This document shows, in pieces, positions 1-34,100 of a stretch of DNA of 64,000 bases. The notes below the pieces were generated by a model that saw only the letters and a program-made list of their open reading frames with translations, did not search any database and was not told the DNA's origin. Origin of the DNA: Dromaius novaehollandiae (lineage: Eukaryota > Chordata > Aves > Casuariiformes > Dromaiidae). A program made the position numbers and the translations under genes. How positions within the stretch are numbered: position 1 is the first letter of the stretch; every line of letters begins with the position of its first letter. The stretch covers positions 61,046,841 to 61,110,840 of the forward strand of contig NC_088132.1 in the NCBI RefSeq assembly GCF_036370855.1, read 5' to 3'.

Positions 1-1185
1 GTTTAAAACAATAAAACAGTATTGCCTAATCATCATACCATCAAAATTTTGCTTAAAATATACAAAATGCAAAGAAATCCAGATGCCTTTCACTTCTATT
101 TGCAAAATCTAGCCTTGACACTGCACTAAGTTCAATACAAGGCCAAGGGTTCTACTGATGCCTCACAACAGCAAAACAATGATATATCATATTCATTGTA
201 GTGGTGCCTGATGCTGTTTCATGTTCTGGGTTTTTGGTTTTGAGTGCATCTATGTGTGTGTGTGCACACATATATGAAAAAATGCTTGTTATTATCTTTG
301 AATTATGATTAACAGATTTTACTCTAAGAGGCAGACAGCACAAAAACTCTCTCCAGGAGCACTATAAAACTAGTGTATTAACAAAAAATGAATTCTGAAG
401 TCATCTACACATGTGCGCTGCTTTAGAAGACTGAATACTCTCACTGATTTAGAATGTTTGCGTAATTGAAGCTGTAACTATTATTCTTACACAACAAGCT
501 ACATTATCTTCAAAACAAGCACTGGTAAAAAAAGGAGAAATAAATACATATATATTTTGACTGAAGTAAGGTGAAAGTAGGCTTTTCAGTACTTTGATTG
601 CTAATTTATTGGTACACACCTGCCAGTAGAAATATCAACTTCTTTACAGAGCTGTCTTGATTTTTGCACTAAATTCCTCAAGGTACCTGACAGGCACCTA
701 CATTTTTATTTTCACCTTCGTGACACTCGAATAAAGCCAGCAGCTGTCCATTGAGCAAAGGGTTAAAAGGGCAAAAAGCTCTCTAAACTGGAAAGAAAAC
801 CTAAAAAAAGATTTCACTGCAACTGCCGAAACGCTTTTGCGAAATGCAAATAAACCGAAAAACCTCAAGGGCCCGACCAGGCCCGGGGCCTGCCGGGCGC
901 GAGGAAACACCGCTCTGGGAACAGCTTCACCGCCCCCCACTCCGCCCGAGGCCCCTTGTGCCCACGGTGCAGGCCCCCCTCCCCCGGCTGGCCCCGGGCC
1001 GAGCCCCCCCGCCCCGCGCCCCGGGCCAGCAGCGAGCCGCCGGCCTGACAGCGCCGCCCGCCCGGCCCGGGCCCGCTCCCGCAGGCGGCGCTGGGAGAGG
1101 CACCTCCGCCCCGGCGCCCCGCCGCGGCCCGCGCAGCTCGGAGGGGGGCGGGGGGGGGGAGGGGGACGGGCCGCGCTCTCGGTAC
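1..1185 (-). other. TRAPPC13: TRAPPC13 intron 1 (partial)
   Basis: This is intron sequence downstream of TRAPPC13 exon 1. The right part (about 840–1185) is the GC-rich edge of the CpG island, and the left part is AT-rich. No second TRAPPC13 exon was recognised. The GC-rich open frames on both strands here are composition artefacts with proline/arginine/glycine-rich translations. Confidence 0.7.
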
Positions 1186-1231
1186 CTTTCAGAGCCAGCA
1201 GGTGCTCCTGCTTGGGCTGGTTGACGTCCAT
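1186..1231 (-). CDS. TRAPPC13: TRAPPC13 first coding exon (partial gene)
   Basis: Reading the minus strand, an ATG opens a 15-codon frame, MDVNQPKQEHLLALK, plus one extra base. It is followed by a GT donor at 1185–1184. This closely matches the N-terminus of vertebrate TRAPPC13 as I remember it (MEVNPPKQEHLLALK, then the next exon). TRAPPC13 is a subunit of the metazoan TRAPPIII tethering complex, which acts in ER–Golgi and autophagy membrane traffic. The longer open frame running on to 698 is intron read-through and should not be used. Only this exon is visible; the rest of the gene lies left of the window. It shares a CpG-island promoter with TRIM23 on the other strand. Confidence 0.88.
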
Positions 1232-1417
1232 AGCGCTAGCCGTCAGCCGCCTACAGCAGGGCAGCTAGGCCAAAATCCCTCCGCGGGCGAAACACTCACG
1301 ACCGGCGGAGACAAAATACATATGTAAAGTCCAGGCGCCGCAAATACTCCTGAACCCGGAAACGGCTGTCCCAAGGTGCAACTCGTCACCAACTGCCGCC
1401 AGTAGGGCGGAGGCGGA

Positions 1418-1443
1418 ACTACTGTCCCCAGAATGCATTGCGC
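1418..1443 (+). promoter_or_regulatory. ZNF143/SBS-type motif A
   Basis: The stretch begins ACTACTGTCCCCAG and continues AATGCATTGCG. This fits the long ZNF143/STAF binding consensus (ACTACAATTCCCAGnATGCA-type) with only a few changes. It lies inside the bidirectional promoter, upstream of both genes. Confidence 0.7.
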
Positions 1444-1527
1444 GTGCCCCCCCGCCCGCGGCTGCCGATGTCGTGGGTGGGACGGAGAAGTGCGCAGCGC
1501 GTTTTCCGAGGAAACCGGCCTCCCAGC

Positions 1528-1552
1528 CGCAGTGCATGCTGGGATATGCAGT
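1528..1552 (-). promoter_or_regulatory. ZNF143/SBS-type motif B
   Basis: On the minus strand this reads ACTGCATATCCCAG followed by CATGCACTGCG, a strong match to the ZNF143/STAF consensus. It is about 110 bp from motif A and in the opposite orientation. Confidence 0.72.
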
Positions 1553-1590
1553 CCTTGAGAAGCACAGGGCTTGGGGGGGTCCGTGCCGCG

Positions 1591-1612
1591 CGGCATGATG
1601 GGAACGGTAGTT
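1591..1612 (-). promoter_or_regulatory. ZNF143/SBS-type motif C
   Basis: On the minus strand this reads AACTACCGTTCCCATC followed by ATGCCG, the third ZNF143/STAF-like site in the same promoter. The ACTAC and CCCATCATGC parts of the consensus are both kept. Confidence 0.68.
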
Positions 1613-1694
1613 CTCTGATGCGAGTCGCCGGAGCCTGGCGCAGACCCGGAGGGGGTAGCGCATGCGCCGTGCCCACGGCCGGAGCGGCGCCTGC

Positions 1695-1708
1695 GGGGCG
1701 GGGCGGGC
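1695..1708 (+). promoter_or_regulatory. GC box (SP/KLF-type site)
   Basis: GGGGCGGGGCGGGC, two overlapping GC boxes, lies about 50–65 bp upstream of the TRIM23 start codon within the CpG island. Confidence 0.6.
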
Positions 1709-1758
1709 CCCCGCTGGCCCCTTCCGGCCGGTCGCCGCGTGGCTCCGCCCTCCCCAAG

Positions 1759-22894
<21,136 letters not shown>

Positions 22895-23744
22895 TTTCAG
22901 AGCAGTCGCAATTAAAGGTTGTAGTTAATTCTTTTGTTTTGTTCGCACGATTTAGGATGTTGTAGATGGGTCTGCTGTCTGAAGAGGGGACTTTATTTCA
23001 CTTGGTGGTTACAGAAAAATATAAGCCTTTCATCCTAGATTTGATAATTGGTTCAGTAAATTTGTGCAATTGTTACAGTGTTTTTGAAATCTGTTACGTT
23101 TACAAGTAATGTGATGGGCTAGTTACAAGGGTGCCTTGAAATTCTTTCTCGTGAAATTAGGCTGTTGCAATTCTTCCCTGATAAGTACATGCATTGGAAT
23201 TCATCTGATAATCATGACATGCTCACAATAGCTAATTGATACCAGAAAATTTGAGTGATTTAGAAATACTTCCCCAAGAAACCATTCTAAAGTTCCTCTC
23301 AAGCTATTTAGAATAGTCAACTCTGGCTGTTGGTCAGAAACAAATGGTGCTACTCTTAATATCTTAAAAATGCATTCACCTGAAGTTGGCATTGAAAATT
23401 ACATGTCAATATGCTGCAAGAGAAAAGTATCATTTCCCTCTGCCTCTTATTTATTAGCTAACCTGTTTGTTACCAGAAAGAAAGGGAGCATAATTTATTG
23501 AGGGGGAATTGAGAATGGGGAACAGTGTCGCACTGCTAGTGGGCTGTGGCATTGGCTAGTGTGTGCGCTTGGTGTGGTGGGGGAAGAGTTGTTTAAAGTG
23601 TGCACATGCTAAATTACTTATGGACAGAATATAGTGATACTGAGGTTGAAGCATTTTGTGTATGCTTAAGGACATAATCTGTCTTTAGAGATTAAATTAG
23701 AGATTTAAGTTTTGACTCAAAGTCAAATGAAGCTTAAAATTCCT

Positions 23745-23766
23745 AAAAAAAAAAAAAAAAAAAAAA
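23745..23766 (+). repeat. Poly-A tract (22 A)
   Basis: An uninterrupted A run about 850 bp past the TRIM23 stop codon. No polyadenylation hexamer or retrogene was recognised just upstream, so it is most likely a genomic A tract. It could cause internal priming in cDNA libraries. Confidence 0.75.
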
Positions 23767-24167
23767 GCAGTGTGGTGTAACATCAGTCCAACTATGTACT
23801 TTTATGTAGAGGTCACGCTTCCAGAATAAGGTGGTAGACTTAAAATATTGAATAACCTGTAATTAAATAACTGTAAAAGCAGTGTACAACTAATTATAAC
23901 TCTTACTTAGAACAGCAGATGGTAAAATGTGATGTAAACCTTCCGTATTTAGATTCTGTTCATTCTTACTATGTCTTCTACATGAACTGTCACCAATGCC
24001 TCTATTTTTAAAGGTAATTTGTTCGCAAACCCATGAAATATGGATGTAGCACTGTTTAAATTTAGAGAAGGTTGGAGTGACTTACTGATGTCTCCTTTTC
24101 TGCTGCGCACACAGTTCAGCTAACTTCTCTGTCTGGTATGCACACCTAGTATAGAATCTTCTGGCCC

Positions 24168-24201
24168 TTCTTCAGCTGCGCAGCCATTGCCAGCTGAAGA
24201 A
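24168..24201. repeat. Perfect 11 bp hairpin in the putative TRIM23 3' UTR
   Basis: TTCTTCAGCTG at 24168–24178 pairs exactly with CAGCTGAAGAA at 24191–24201 across a 12-base loop. It could form in RNA of either strand. It is too short for a typical pre-miRNA. Confidence 0.6.
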
Positions 24202-25882
24202 CCCATGCCATGCACCTCTGCACATCGGTAGAGGAGTTGCTGTGAGCATAGCCAATAGATCACAATTGCCTATCACCATTTTTCTTCCGGGGGTGGAGAT
24301 GAATAGGGAGAATCAGCAGAACTGAGCAGTGTTGTTTCACAGAGTTTTTTGCCACACTGAAAAGCCTGTTTATCTGGCAAGGGCTCTGAACCTCATCTGG
24401 AGAAGAAATGTATCCCATCATCTGTGGCTATGACTTTTATTGTACTAGTGTGGATTTTCTGACATTTTCCTACTACATACATTAGGTAAAGCTAAGAATG
24501 TTTGAACAAGTAATTTAGTATATTTGCACTTCAAGAGGAAGCAGTTGTGGTAACTACTCCCTCCTAATGACAATTGCTTATAGCTTTCTCTTGTTACTTA
24601 AATTTCACAAAAATGGTGTTAAATGCAGCTTCAGATTTAGCAAGTCTAATGACTTGAAGAGCAGCTGAAAAAAACACTAAGCTTTAAAGTAGGTATTTGT
24701 GAAATAGGCTTACATGCTTACAGACATGTACAGATACTGAGAACAGGTAGTTACTCTTTCTTTGGAAAACACCTGATAACTTTTATACATAGTTTACAAT
24801 GGCTGAAGGGTGCTTTGTTGCATCATGCCAACTAAAAATTGTTCCTCTTTCCCAGCCTGCAACTTCTTGCACAGTAGACAGTTGGCTGTTCTGACCTGAG
24901 TATTTGCTTGGGCTGTACTGCAGAGCTGTTCCAGATCTAGTTAGTGCTGACTGTCCTTTTATAGCTCTATTTTTAAAATAAGAACAAGTTCTGCTAAGTG
25001 TGGTAGATACTTTTCTGGAATACTTCTAACAGAAAAGACATGCATTCTTTAGAAAATCCTGAATCTGAAATTTTGTTTTAGTTGGCTCAAGCTTTGGTTA
25101 CACAAGCCTCTCAGACTGTTAGCCGTAGTTCTAATTAGAACTTTAAAATGTTCAAGGTGACCAGTTTGCTTTTTTTGTAACAGTACATTTGGGGGCAGAG
25201 AAAGATACTGACTCATGCATATTTTTGAATACAAAAGAATTGCTTGTGACACGTGTGGAATGCTACCATTAAAGTGTTTTTAAGTGGAACTTATTTAAGA
25301 TGACTTCAAGTGACTGTGAAAATAAGTGTTGCGTTTGTCTGTGAACTCTTATGTGTTAACAGGTACACTAAGAGGTTTATTTGTATTATAAGTTAATACT
25401 ATATATAAACTGCTTCAGTTGTAAATTTAAGCTTGTTTCACCATTTTTATTGAACTTCTAGTTTTTAGTGTACTGACTTACACAATGTGCAACTGAAATA
25501 TTTCCTCAACTAGAGCTTACTCTACATGGATTATTTAAAAGACTGAACAACTTCTTGTAAGATTTTGACTTAAATGTGAACCCGAGTAAATACAGCATTC
25601 AGTGGTGGTGTTGTGGCTTTCTTTAATGAATCTTGGTGCAAAAATAGTAAGTCTAACCGAACTGAAAAATAATGCTTAATCACTTGATATGGCAGTACTG
25701 TGTGTTACCTTCAAATTTATTGTGGATAGAGTGGTACTTGAGGGTTTTCTTCTGAAGTGGTTATTGTTCTGATCTCTTGGAATAGATGTGGATGTTATGT
25801 AGTGATTTTTGGAAAGAAATGGCTCTTTCAGTGGAAACAGTTGAGCTGCTGCAGTTTAGTTGCCCAGAAAAATTAATCTCTT

Positions 25883-25888
25883 AATAAA
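25883..25888 (+). other. TRIM23: Candidate TRIM23 polyadenylation signal
   Basis: AATAAA is the first canonical hexamer on the plus strand after the TRIM23 stop codon. It would give a 3' UTR of about 3 kb. ATTAAA variants occur earlier, for example at 22911 just past the stop. Which one is used cannot be told from sequence. Confidence 0.3.
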
Positions 25889-27586
25889 AAATCTAAAACC
25901 TTTAAAGAACTAACTTTACTAAATTTTCCCTTTTTTTGATTAGAAGCCATTTAAGAATAGAGATGTTTTGTTTAACTTGCTGTAAACATATTCCTTCTTT
26001 ATTCCTGAAGATATCCCTTATCTTCACTGAAAATAAGTTTCTTAATGACTGCAGCTTTTGAAGGAATTAATTTGATTAGTATCTTCTTTCAAGGAAATGT
26101 TATGAGACAAATGCACCACGACCTACTGGAATGATGTGGCTAGACTTATTTCACTTCCTGAAGCTGTAAACAAAACCTCCCCTTTCATTATGTGAAGATG
26201 GAAAATCTGATCTGTGTTCTTATTCCTGAAATGAGTTGTAAGTACTACAAAGTCATTCCCTATCAAGCCTGAATTCTACAATAGGAATCAGGCCTCTACT
26301 GGTACCCATGTAATTAGTTATGAGCTGAAAACCTGTGGTCTGGGCATTCCTAACCTTAGAAATAGTTAAATAATGAAAAAGAATGTCCCTTTTACAGCTT
26401 CAGCATTACAACTGAATTAATACTCTGCCATTATTTGCAGACCTTTGTAAGAAGAAAAAAAATTGCATAATGGACTATATTCTCCTAAAGTAGTACAGTT
26501 TAAGCCTACTAATGCTGTTTACCAGTCTCTTGTTTTGCATTTGGAAAGCAACAGTAAATGCTAATAAATGCTTTTCTGTGAACAAAAACTTGAGTATAGA
26601 GAAATATACCTTTTAAAAGCACTTGTGTGTTCCTGGCCAGTTTATTTGCAAGTTTAGCATGCTGTAGCTCCACATTCAGCTGCCTTTGGTTGAAGAAAAA
26701 TGGGATGTCTTGAACTTGGAAGATCATGAAACCTTCAACAATTCTTTTTCTACTTGTCAAACAAGCAAATTATCTATATTGCTAAATTAACTAACTAGAA
26801 TCTCCTTTTATGCTGCTGAATGAGTGCTACCATTGTATTTTACTTATGGCTTACTACTTCTAAAACTGCTCCAAGGCTACTTCTGGATGGTTAGGTACTA
26901 TCATGATTCTTAGTTATATGTGCAGACTTGTAGCAGGGAGTAGAGATCTCCACTGCGAAATAAACTGGAGAGTATGAGCCATAATGAGTAGATTTCAACT
27001 TCTATTTAACATCTCATATGAAGATGATGACCTGAAGTGATTGGAACACTTGGTTTCATAAATCAAGTCATCACAAATGTGAACTCTTTGGAGTCTTGGG
27101 TGCAATGGTCGAAGTTAAAATTACTGTATTTAGAGTAGACTTAGTTACCCAACATAGTACAGGACCATATTTAGCCATATGTTCACTACAGCTTGAGAAG
27201 CTGGCTGAGCTTTCCTTGAAGACTGCATCAGAACACCTGACAAGCTCAGTTTAAAATAAGTGATGGCAATGATCTCAACTGAAAAGATATTTTAGTAGAA
27301 GTAATGTTTGATAGGACTTCAAGTAAAAACAAGTTTGAAACAGACTCCTAGAGCTAGAGTAATGAGGAAACAAACTTTAAAAGATAAATAACACTTTTAG
27401 CAATACCAAACTAGTTGCATGAGACTTTAGGCACTGGCCATTCCAGTAGTTGATTACTGGTCTTTCAGCCTAATGGACATAGAAGACAAACATCAATCTA
27501 AAGGACAGAGGTAGATTGTTTTGCTGTGATGTGTATGTAATTTAATCTCCTTTTGGATGCATAAACATATGATTGAAGAATTTCTA

Positions 27587-27592
27587 TTTATT
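27587..27592 (-). other. PPWD1: Candidate PPWD1 polyadenylation signal
   Basis: TTTATT on the plus strand is AATAAA on the minus strand, about 410 bp past the PPWD1 stop codon. It is the nearest canonical hexamer I found downstream of PPWD1. Confidence 0.45.
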
Positions 27593-27998
27593 AAGAACTG
27601 ACTACACTTTGCCACAGCTTTCATTGATGTGAGAAGGGTTAAATGTGAAATTTGGAAAATGCAAATAAAGGATGTTAAGATATCAGCTAGATACTGATAT
27701 TAATTAAAAACGGTATCAAGAGACATGGTGTAGGCTTATACCTTCAGTCTTGTGTAGGAGAGATACAAGGACAACAGTAGACAGTGTAAGAAACATGCAT
27801 ATGATTTTACTTTAAAATACAAAATTATTAAAAATACAGACTTATGGCACTTTAGGTACCTAAAAAGTAGTAGAACTGATGTCTGCTGTGTCCTAGGGTT
27901 TCTTGCATCCAATAATTATCCAGAAAAACTTTTTTCTGGGTCCTTTTGAGTCCCACAGTGCTGAGGCTTCTTTTAAGCTGGAACCTTCAACTCCTAGC

Positions 27999-28142
27999 TT
28001 ACTTCACAGTGATATTAATGATGCTGACATCCTCATAGGGTTTGTCAGTTTTGGGATTGACTTTTACATTTGAGATTCTCTGAACAACTTCCATTCCTTT
28101 AGTCACCCGTCCAAACACGCTGTGCTTGTTGTCTAGCCAAGG
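27999..28142 (-). CDS. PPWD1: PPWD1 coding exon 11 and stop
   Basis: Acceptor GAACAG. It encodes [20 protein letters not shown] to [10 protein letters not shown], then TAA at 28001–27999. It holds the substrate-binding W585, L586 and H590. Confidence 0.96.
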   Translation of the reverse strand, partial: PWLDNKHSVFGRVTKGMEVVQRISNVKVNPKTDKPYEDVSIINITVK

Positions 28143-31100
28143 CTGTTCAAGGGTAGAGGAGGAGAAAAAAGTCATTAAAACAGAAAGTAACATGTACATT
28201 AAATGCAAACCAGGAAGAAACTGAGCTAGAATAAGTGAAGATAGATACCTTTTATATATTCAGGCTATTAAACTAAATATCATGCAAGTGCAAACTGCTG
28301 TTTTAGCAAGTGGAAAAACAGTGCAGCTCATGCACATTCACATGCATTTAAACTCATCTTCCAAAAGATTTTCTTAAATAACTACAGAGGAGACAAGTTC
28401 TAGCAATGCTGTAGCATTTCACAGCTTTTTTTGTTTTTAAGTGTAATCTTAGTTTGCAAAAATGCTGTTTCAATACATCTATTTGATGCTATTCTCGCAA
28501 ATAAAATTTAAGTGTATGCTTGGTTTTTGTCAGTCCAGAATCCTGGACAGGCAATACAGACAGTTTGCCCAGTTAGCAATCCCAGTATAGGCACCAAAAT
28601 AAACTTAATGAGCCTTCAAGATTATGTAACAAGGAGATGCTTTTTGAGACATGATTTAGAAATAAATACTATAAAAAAAAAATTTATAAGTGACACCTTG
28701 AAGGATTTGTTTTGCATTTGTTAGATTCATATACCAAAATTCCTTTTTCTAGCTGTGAAATTGCACACAGTTTAAAGTATTAACAGGGAAGTTTTCCAAC
28801 TTGAATATTGGTTTCTCTGTAGAGCTAGGAATGGACAATTTTAGAAGCCATCCCTGCACCATGTCCAAAAACATGGAACAATCTTAGCAATAGCCAAGAT
28901 TCTATCACATATAAACCAGTATATTAAGTATTCCAATAATCTAAAACTGCAAAAATGTCTGCCCTACTTAGAATTTGATATGGCCCTTACTCTATCAAAA
29001 GACCTCTTATGATCACAGATGACAGATACCTTTCTTAAAGGAGTATTTCAGTAAAGCCAAGGCAGTGTACATGTGTGCAGCACTTACTTATTTCCAAAAT
29101 AACAAAGGTTATTTGGACAGTACTATTTTCCTTTTTCACCGTAAGAATTACTGTATGTATTTTTACTACATAGTTAACATCTCAGGCCTTAAACTAAGCC
29201 TTTAGTGTTACTTACAGTTGGCACCACTGTTATAAAAAACTGAGATCCATTGGTATTTGGTCCTGCATTAGCCATACTGAGCGTATAAGGTCTATCGTGT
29301 CGTAAAGTTGAATGAAACTCATCTTCAAATTCTCCTCCCCAAATACTTTCACCTCCCATTCCTGTACCTGTGGGGTCGCCAGTCTGAATCATGAAACCCT
29401 GCAGAGAAATTGAATATGTTACTGCATCATCTCATAGAGTCAGTGAGCAAAAGTCTGATGCCAGGTGAAATTCTCCAGGCTGCTGCGAAAGTCAAACTGC
29501 TTCATACTCCTCTACATAACGTGAGTGCTAAAATGAAGTGGATAAGGAACAGAGCATTCAGGATCTCTAAGTCATACTATTTGTCAAAAATAAGATCACT
29601 CAGTGGTCTCTGCTAGTGAGGGACAGAAACCTGAACATCTGTACCTCCTGCAAACACTTAAGTTGTATCAACTTGACTCTGTTGCAACAAAAATAAGTAG
29701 CCTTACAAGGAATGTCCATTCTGACAAAAAATGCTCAAGCAGGATTACCAAATTCATCTCTCTCTCAAATTTCAGGGTTTTTTCTACCTTGTCAGTTGCA
29801 GGACAACTATAAAGCAACTCTACTGAGCGATAAAGCTCTTAAGAAACCTCAGAATTGCTCAGACTTTACAGGGAATTATAAAATCATTCCAGAAATCCTC
29901 TGTGCAAAAGGGAAATAAAAGTGTTGACAGAACTGACCTAAAAGTTACATTATGTAAACCAACAAAAAATTCACTTTTTACAAGTTACCTTGATAATACG
30001 GTGAAATATGTGTCCATTGTAATAGCCATTTCTGCTGTGCACACAGAAGTTTTCCACTGTTTTGGGGCACCTAAAATCATGCAATAGAAAATACAGGCTA
30101 CAATAAATATTTACTTGAACTGTGGAAAGGCCATAAAGATTTCAGCTGAGACTGAGATCCTGTTGTACTGAGCCCTGTTTTAACATACTGTAAAAAGGTC
30201 TTTCATCAAATAAGTGACACTCCCTCCCCTCCCTGTCCTCCCAACCCAGAGCTGGAAGCAAAGAAACCAAGGGGAGTACCAAGTTGTATGGTTACACAGA
30301 AAGTCAGCTGCAAGGTCTGAAGTGGAATCTAGTTTTTCTCTGAAGGCTAGTTCAAGGCACCAGTCATTAAAGGTTCCTTTCCCAGCTTTTTATTTACATA
30401 CTGAAGTTAGATTTACAAAACCAAACAAGGAATATGTGCTCCCGAAGAAGAAAGTTGTTCAACGTTCTTTTACCTCTGTAATTCTATCCACCCATATATA
30501 TGTGAGGCATCTACATACAAGAAGTGAAATATAAAACCAGAATGTTTTAGTATTACAGAGAAGTTCTGTAATCACTGTAGAGCCAAACCGTTTTCCTCCT
30601 TTGAAACTGCTGACAAAGATTGTTTGGAACTAGAGGGAGCAGGTGGAATATTATTGTTGATGGGATAAAAAAAGCCCTTTCCTTTTCTGACTTCATTTTT
30701 TACTCCCAAGAGGGTTGTTACTGGAGTTGCAGGTTTTTGCGACAGCTCTTGATTGGTTTTGAAAAATGGATTAATAGTCAGAGTGTCTCTCTACACAGAC
30801 AGACTCAGGCAGCCACACACATGTTTTCCCAGGAAACCAGAAAGCAGTCGAGTCCATAAGCTGTACAGCTACATGAACTATGACAAGAAATACTAGTTTG
30901 GGCTTACTGACACTCTAAAGCAGCTCCTGGACCAGAGCACCAATGGCGTAACTGTTGGAACGCACAAGATTACAGTCCAATTCCAGCTGAGCAGTACAAA
31001 AGTAGGCATCCACAGCTTCATTCCACTAGCACATGGCCAAAGATTTAAGGGGCATACAAAGTTATGTCCCCTTTCCTCTCCTTTACTTATTACATTCATC

Positions 31101-34100
31101 ATGAAGAGATTTTAATTTCAAAACTCAGCTGGAAGAAGACACTAGAACAAAAAAGCACAAACCTCGTAGCATTGTATTTAATCTAAAAAATGCATGCAGA
31201 ACATTGTAGCGAAGCATGCAGTGATACTATGCCTGCAATTACACTTGACACATGGACATGAGAATTAAAAAAAAGAAGTCAGAAATATGCAGCTTGTTCT
31301 GTCACTCATTGGTATATGCTGTACCATTACTGTAATCTATAGGCTACAATTATGAATTCCAGGAACTAGGGCTTGAGGCAAGGAGACATTGGTGAAGAAT
31401 GCAGTGGAAGACTAGCAGCTCTGTAGGGTAGAATTAAGGTTGTGTTGCATTATCTCTGCTGATGATAAAAGATGAACTTGTGATTACCACAGACTATATT
31501 TAAACAGTTTAAGTTTTGATGTATTTACATAGCAAACCTGACAATCTTATATAAAACCCAAGTGTTCCATAACAAAATCTTTACATGTATTAGGTAGCAT
31601 TGTGAAGGAGAGATGCTGACACATGAACTTAACCAACAATCATACATAAAACACCTTTTCAGTTATACCCCTGTTCTTGGATACAGACAGCACTAATGTC
31701 ATATGCCGGTATAAATTTTATGTTGCTCTTGAAGGATGAACTGCAGTAACATAAAATGATAGAATACAACAGCTACATTTGGAGACTGCAAACAGTATTA
31801 TTCCTCTGGCTTACATAGGCCTACTGCCAGATCTTCTACTACTGCTGCCAACATCATCATTCTTTTTCAAGATGGAATGAAACAGCAATGCTTTACAATA
31901 ATATGTGGCTTGCACAGAAGAACATCATGCCCTATCCATACCAGAGATTTGAAGAAAAAAATAAAATAAAAGGAGTAAATCCCCCAAACCAGAACTTACA
32001 AAGAGCAAAATCCATGAAAAACACGTCTAGGGCAAGAGCAAACAAAACACCACAATCACAGAAAGATGGATAATTCAGTCAGATACAACAGTCTGAGCTG
32101 TTGTAGAAACACTCTTGAGCTGTTTTTTGATCTACCAAGGTAAACCACTGTTTCCTACCAATACTGTCCCATCTTGCCAAAGCCCGTCACTTAACACAAT
32201 ACCCCTTATTGCCTCCTCCCACCTTCTTTACTAAGCAAATGACAAAACGTATCATAGCTAGCTGGGACTCATGTGACAGACCACTGTTGTCAAACTACAG
32301 ATACAGTTGTTGAACTTTGTTTCCTTTAGCAGGGCACTAACTCCAGTCTCTTTTTTACCCAGCCTCCAATTATCATGTAATTTTTAGGACTGTAGCTGTC
32401 TTTCAGACTGCAGCCCTCCTGCAAATATGGATGAAATAATTCAATCAAAAATAAATAGAAAAAAAATCAAATGATAGGTGATACAGGAAATATATTGTGA
32501 ATTAGTGGCCCCTCACTGTTACTTAAGACATATTTTTACCCTAGTTTACTTCTTGTTATCACACTCAGGTAGCCTGCTGTATTAAGAAACTGTGAGGAAA
32601 CAAGGCCAGAAGAAAAGAGGAGGAGGAGGAGAACAATTCCTAGCTTGGAATGTATCTCTTGGATACCGATACTGGAAAACACAGAGGGAAGGAGCAACAG
32701 AGTAACAGAAAAAGTACTAAATACATACTCAACAGGAAAAAGCTTGATGTGAATGTCTCCCATGCTTGTGTGGATAATGGCACTGTCTGAAACTCTTTTG
32801 GGACCTTCTGCCTGAGTGGCTGCCATGACCTCTTCTTTAGAAGGTTTCTCATTAAACACATCTCTGTCAGAATCTGCACTCTTTGTATCTTCTGGTTCAC
32901 GTTTAGTAAACTGAAGAACAAAAACCCAGAAGGTTACTGTTCATTTCTTTATCTTACACAGTGCTCTGCACCTGAGACATCAATGTGATCATTCAGCCTG
33001 CTAAACACCCAAATGGATTTGAAATGTAGACAGAATTCACAGATCCTTGCATTTCAGCATTAAGTGCGTTATCAGCACGTCCAGAGTCACAGATTCCAAT
33101 AAAACTACTTGTAAATCCAAGTAACTTTTTCTAATCCCTCTGTCTGTTCTACCTCCTCTCTTTTTCAACATGAAGCCCACACTAGTTCAGCACTGTTCTT
33201 TAGAGAGGAGTGGAGAATATCGATGTGTTCCATTAAGTTCAGACTGAACGGGCAGGTCTTTTGGCTTCATTCCAAAGACATATTAAGTTCTCTTATTCCA
33301 ATACTGCTTTAATATAAAACTATAAACAGAAAAGTGAATTTAACTAAAAATAGGAGAAATCTCAGAAATGATGTTTTTGTAATAGTTCTTAAAGGAGCAA
33401 GACATGCAGTAAATATACATGTATTGATGGTTGTGTACTCACTGATATATCAAATGGCAATCACCAGATTTCTGCATGCATTCACTTGCTGCAGAGTCAC
33501 ATTTTCTCTAAGAGTGTATAACATTTCCAGATTTTGTCTCACTTTTCTTTCTCACCTGCACTGTTCAGAGTAGTGTACTCCATTCTATACTATATAGTTA
33601 CAAAAGCCACAGAAAGTAACTGCACAAATTTTTAGGAAGTATACTATCTTGCTCTGTAACCTAAACCAATTCAAGCACAAATAAGCCAATGGACAAGCCT
33701 GACCTCTAACTTCTGCTGTGATCACATCCCAAATTAACCATGAACTACTCCAGAACTGCTTGTCTGTTTTGCGTATTCACTGCATCTCATCCAAAATCTA
33801 AATTGTGAAGAAGAAGACAACTCCCGTCTTTGTTATTGGCCCATATGGTACTTCAGTGCTACGGAGTCCTGATGCTTCTCTGAATGTAATTATTCTATGG
33901 TTATTATACATTTTATACATATGGTTAATTATTGTTTTTAATTGGTGTACGATATGGTCAGGATTTTTAAATGCTCTTATGTTAGTTTCTTAAACTACAC
34001 CAAAGCCTATGCCCTTCTCAAAGAACTGTAATTTAGAAAGACAAAGACATCAAAATTTTTTAACAGCTTGAGCAACATAGTGAAAACAAAATTAAAGACT

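Larger units (their letters stand above)
22895..27998. other. Convergent intergenic/3' UTR region between TRIM23 and PPWD1
   Basis: The TRIM23 and PPWD1 stop codons face each other across 5.1 kb, so this block holds both 3' UTRs. The boundary between them cannot be set from sequence alone. Plus-strand AATAAA hexamers occur at 25883, 26563, 26959 and 27664. A minus-strand AATAAA lies at 27587–27592. A 22-base poly-A tract lies at 23745–23766 and a perfect short hairpin at 24168–24201. No coding sequence was recognised. Confidence 0.7.

Noticed and set aside
23745-23766. Poly-A tract as the tail of a processed pseudogene
   Set aside because: The upstream sequence shows no coding similarity and no polyadenylation hexamer at the usual distance.
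32536-32859. Minus-strand frame continuing past PPWD1 exon 8
   Set aside because: Residues after FPVE come from intron read-through past the donor GTATGT; exon 9 continues the cyclophilin fold in frame.
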